DNA of 64,000 bases, from NCBI GenBank assembly GCA_026168455.1, contig CM047431.1, forward strand, positions 55,110,539 to 55,174,538, given 5' to 3'. The notes beneath the pieces were generated by a model. The model made no database searches. It saw nothing but the letters and a program-made list of their open reading frames with translations, and was not told where the DNA came from. Positions 61,454 to 64,000 of the stretch are shown piece after piece. Position 1 is the first letter of the stretch, and each line of letters begins with the position of its first letter. The position numbers were made by a program, and so were the translations under genes. The stretch comes from Theocolax elegans. Its lineage: Eukaryota; Arthropoda; Insecta; Hymenoptera; Cerocephalidae.

Positions 61454-63846
61454 TACACTGAAAAAAAAATTTACTGAATTCAAAAAAATTTTTTTTGAAT
61501 CAAGTAAATTATTTCTTTCACTATATTTGAAGAATCCGTTTTGTTAAATTAATAAAATATAATTATTTGAACAAAATTACTATATTAAAAATATTAAATA
61601 TATTAAAAACTATATTAAAAATAAATAAATATTGCGTTGTATTGACCAATATATTTCTTTTAAACAAGGAAATTATTCATTGAATTAAAATCTGCTATAT
61701 TAACACACAAGTAAATAATTAGTTATTTGTAACAAATATTTAGTCACTTAAACCAAACAATTTTATTAAACCAACAAAAATTTTTTTCGATCGAACAAAA
61801 TATTTCAATGTTTTATAAAATTGATGTGTCAGAAACAAAGAAATTATTTAATTGTTTTAAATAATTTTTTATTTAACATAAAAAAATGTTATTATTTCCT
61901 TTGATACTATTTTTGTTTCTTCGATTATGTTCAATGGCCCATTGAATCCAATGTACATTTAATTACATCGAGCATCCTTGAGTTTGTAGTTCTAATGCAC
62001 TTGTTTTCTTAATGTAACGCATCTTCATCTTTTATGTAAATTATCTGTTACTTGAATCTAGTTTTCATACGACGACCGAAACACTGAAATTGAGTAAATA
62101 GTTTATTTAATTGGATGAAATGAAGAGTATTTGATTCTATAACTCTATTTAATTAATGTTTCTTACTTACCTTAATATAGTGCAGCGAATTTTAGTAAAT
62201 TATTTCCTTGATTCAAGAAAACGTTTTTTCAATTCGCTTCTCGATTTAATTTTATACTTTTGAAAGTTTCTTTTATATGAACCGATAAAATTTTTGGCCG
62301 CTTGCGGGAAACTTGGATTCCCCTAGCGGTCGTTGCCGAAAGCTCTCTTATTTAAGTAAATGGTTTATTTAACTTGAAGAGCAAAAAAAATTATTTTAAT
62401 AACTTTATTTTTTTCAAAAATTGATTGGAATATTTTTACCAAAACCAATGAACATTCAAATAAATTATTCCATCGTTTCAAAACAAAATTTATTTAATTC
62501 AATAAACCAATATTTCTTTGTTTCAATAAAACATTTCTTTAAAATTACTTTATTTCGTATGAATTTTATTTTTTCTAATAAAAATACATTTAATACAAAT
62601 ATATTATTACATAGCTTCAAAAAAATATTTATTTCTTTCAATAAGCGTATGTTTCTTTGTTTTAATAAAATATTTCTTTAAAATTAATTTATTTTATCAA
62701 AAATTTTTTTTTTAATTACCAATTATAACGGGTACTGTTTAGAGAGTCGGTGCAGGTAGGTCCCTGAATTATTATAAGTTTTATAATATAACATATTATT
62801 TTAAAGCAACGTAAAACTGAACGCGTTTTATAATTTTCAATTCATTTAGTTACAAAAATTAAAGTAATAAGTACATACCAAATTAAAAACACAAATTTTT
62901 TTACAATTAATTATTTATTATTTTTTTAAAATATTTAATTATTTATTTCACTCAAATGGAGTGTTGAATTAAAAAAAAATATAGTTGAATTAAGTAAATT
63001 TATTATTTTAAAACAAAGATTCCTAATTTAGTTAAAATAAGTATACATTTTATTGAAACAATAAAATATAATTTTAACTTTAGGAAATCCACTTTAAAAA
63101 ATATTTATTTAATTGAGAAAAATAATTTTTTTAATGTTACTTAATTGTTCAAGTAAAGTTATATCATACTAAACCCATCTTTTAAAATAATTTATTTTTT
63201 TGCTTTTATAAAATCAAACTTTTCAATTGAAATAAAAATAATATTAAGAGAAAAAAAATTATTTATTTAATTTAACAAAATAATTATTTTGTATAATCAA
63301 AAAATTTTTATCAACCCATATAATTTTTTTGAACAAACATTTATTTGAATTAATTTAATATTTGCATTAATTTAATAAGTGAAAGAAACATTAATTTATG
63401 TAGTTCATTTCGTTAAATTAAAAAATTTTTTAATAAATTTAACCAAATATTCTAGCATTTTGAAGAAATATGTACTTATATGAAAGAAATATTTTCAGTT
63501 AAATCCATTTTTTAAATTAATGCAATTTTTTCATTGAACTAAATAAATTAATTGCTTGATTTATGTTTACCATTTTATTGGGTATTTTTAAAACATGGGA
63601 AAAAATGGGTTTTTTCATTTCAAATAAACGATAAAATAAAATTGAAAAAATATTTTAATGATTCAAGTAAAATTTATTTGATTTAAGTAATAATAAATCA
63701 ATAAAATTGTGTGCATGAAAACAAATAATTAGTTTTATTATTTCAATTAAATTTTATTTATATCAAAAAAATATTTATTTGAATCAAATAAACTGAATTC
63801 AAACAAATATATTTTTTTGATTCAAACAAATTTTTTTTTCTGTGTA
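61454..63846. mobile_element. Element F: 2.4-kb TACACTGAAAA-ended element made of degenerate AT-rich repeats
   Basis: The left end TACACTGAAAAAAAAATTT and the reverse complement of the right end TACACAGAAAAAAAAATTTG are nearly identical. Both flanks consist of repeated words such as AATTAAATAATTTATT and TTCAAACAAAT. A unit starting near 62495 recurs near 62636 (141-bp period). The centre (about 61.92-62.35 kb) is less repetitive and includes a GC-rich hairpin at 62296-62331. No transposase frame; the 86-codon frame at 62421-62681 is a translation of the repeats. The ends relate it to elements A, C, D and E. Confidence 0.6.
62296..62331. repeat. GC-rich hairpin in the centre of element F
   Basis: GGCCGCT with AGCGGTC form the outer stem, and GGGAA with TTCCC form an inner stem. 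It stands out against extremely AT-rich surroundings. Confidence 0.55.
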
Positions 63847-64000
63847 AGATATTCCATTGTAGTTCCGTAATATAGTAAACAATACACGTTAAGATCACTC
63901 GCGAATGGTTTAAACAATTAATAAATCGTGTTTTTCTAATTTAAAATTATCGAATAACAATTATTTTCGATTAAAAGCGAAGTTTATCGTTTGGTAAATT
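63847..64000. other. AT-rich flank
   Basis: Nothing supported in the last 150 bases. Confidence 0.5.

Noticed and set aside
1..64000. CRISPR array, operon or phage island
   Set aside because: No regularly spaced direct repeats with unique spacers, no dense coding and no bacterial signals; the composition and repeat content are eukaryotic.
1..64000. Conserved insect microRNAs
   Set aside because: I scanned for several well-known mature sequences (for example let-7, bantam, miR-1, miR-9, miR-124) and saw none; unknown hairpins cannot be excluded by eye.

Overview
The window is eukaryotic, AT-rich and apparently without a protein-coding gene. By eye it is about two-thirds A+T, with many CpGs, dozens of microsatellites (CT, TA, CA, TGGA, CTG, GGT), several long C homopolymers, and a mixed population of non-autonomous transposons and SINE-like retroposons. 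No operon, Shine-Dalgarno spacing or dense ORF packing is visible. The texture fits intergenic or intronic DNA of an insect, perhaps a hymenopteran such as an ant. That assignment is inference from composition and repeat style; no gene identifies the species. The open reading frames are short, mostly microsatellite-driven (Ser-Leu and Arg-Glu repeats), and none resembles a family I recognise.

From 1 to about 30 kb, AT-rich non-genic DNA carries scattered microsatellites, recurring tracts built on an ACTTTTGAAAAGT-like motif, a 0.9-kb terminal-inverted-repeat element (17380-18283), a GC-rich, pyrimidine-rich block (about 19.9-20.7 kb) and a dimer of a ~180-bp repeat (about 23.85-24.2 kb). At 30.1-30.5 kb lies a minus-strand element whose head is clearly derived from 5S rRNA.

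The most striking locus is 31509-32216: a young, nearly perfect palindrome with a 67-nt spacer. Each arm contains a hammerhead ribozyme motif (CTGATGA, stem II, GAAACGTC, and a 4-bp stem I). The palindrome is bracketed by a 14-bp direct repeat. This resembles two inverted terminal repeats of a Penelope-like retroelement, a group known to encode minimal hammerhead ribozymes.

From 38 to 48 kb there are a second ~180-bp dimer, a small element containing a GAAACGTCG motif, three short elements with TACACGG-type ends, a tRNA-derived SINE on the minus strand (46039-46263) and a 0.93-kb TA-flanked element with a perfect 21-bp inverted repeat. From 50 to 64 kb there are a TTAA-flanked MITE, a 1,365-bp palindrome with about 97% identical 600-bp arms, another TACACGG-ended element, a 1.36-kb inverted-repeat element that contains a tRNA-like module, and a 2.4-kb element with TACACTGAAAA ends.

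Nothing here forms a pathway. The window is best read as an archive of non-autonomous mobile elements, several with RNA structures (hammerhead, 5S-like, tRNA-like, long hairpins) that would matter if transcribed.
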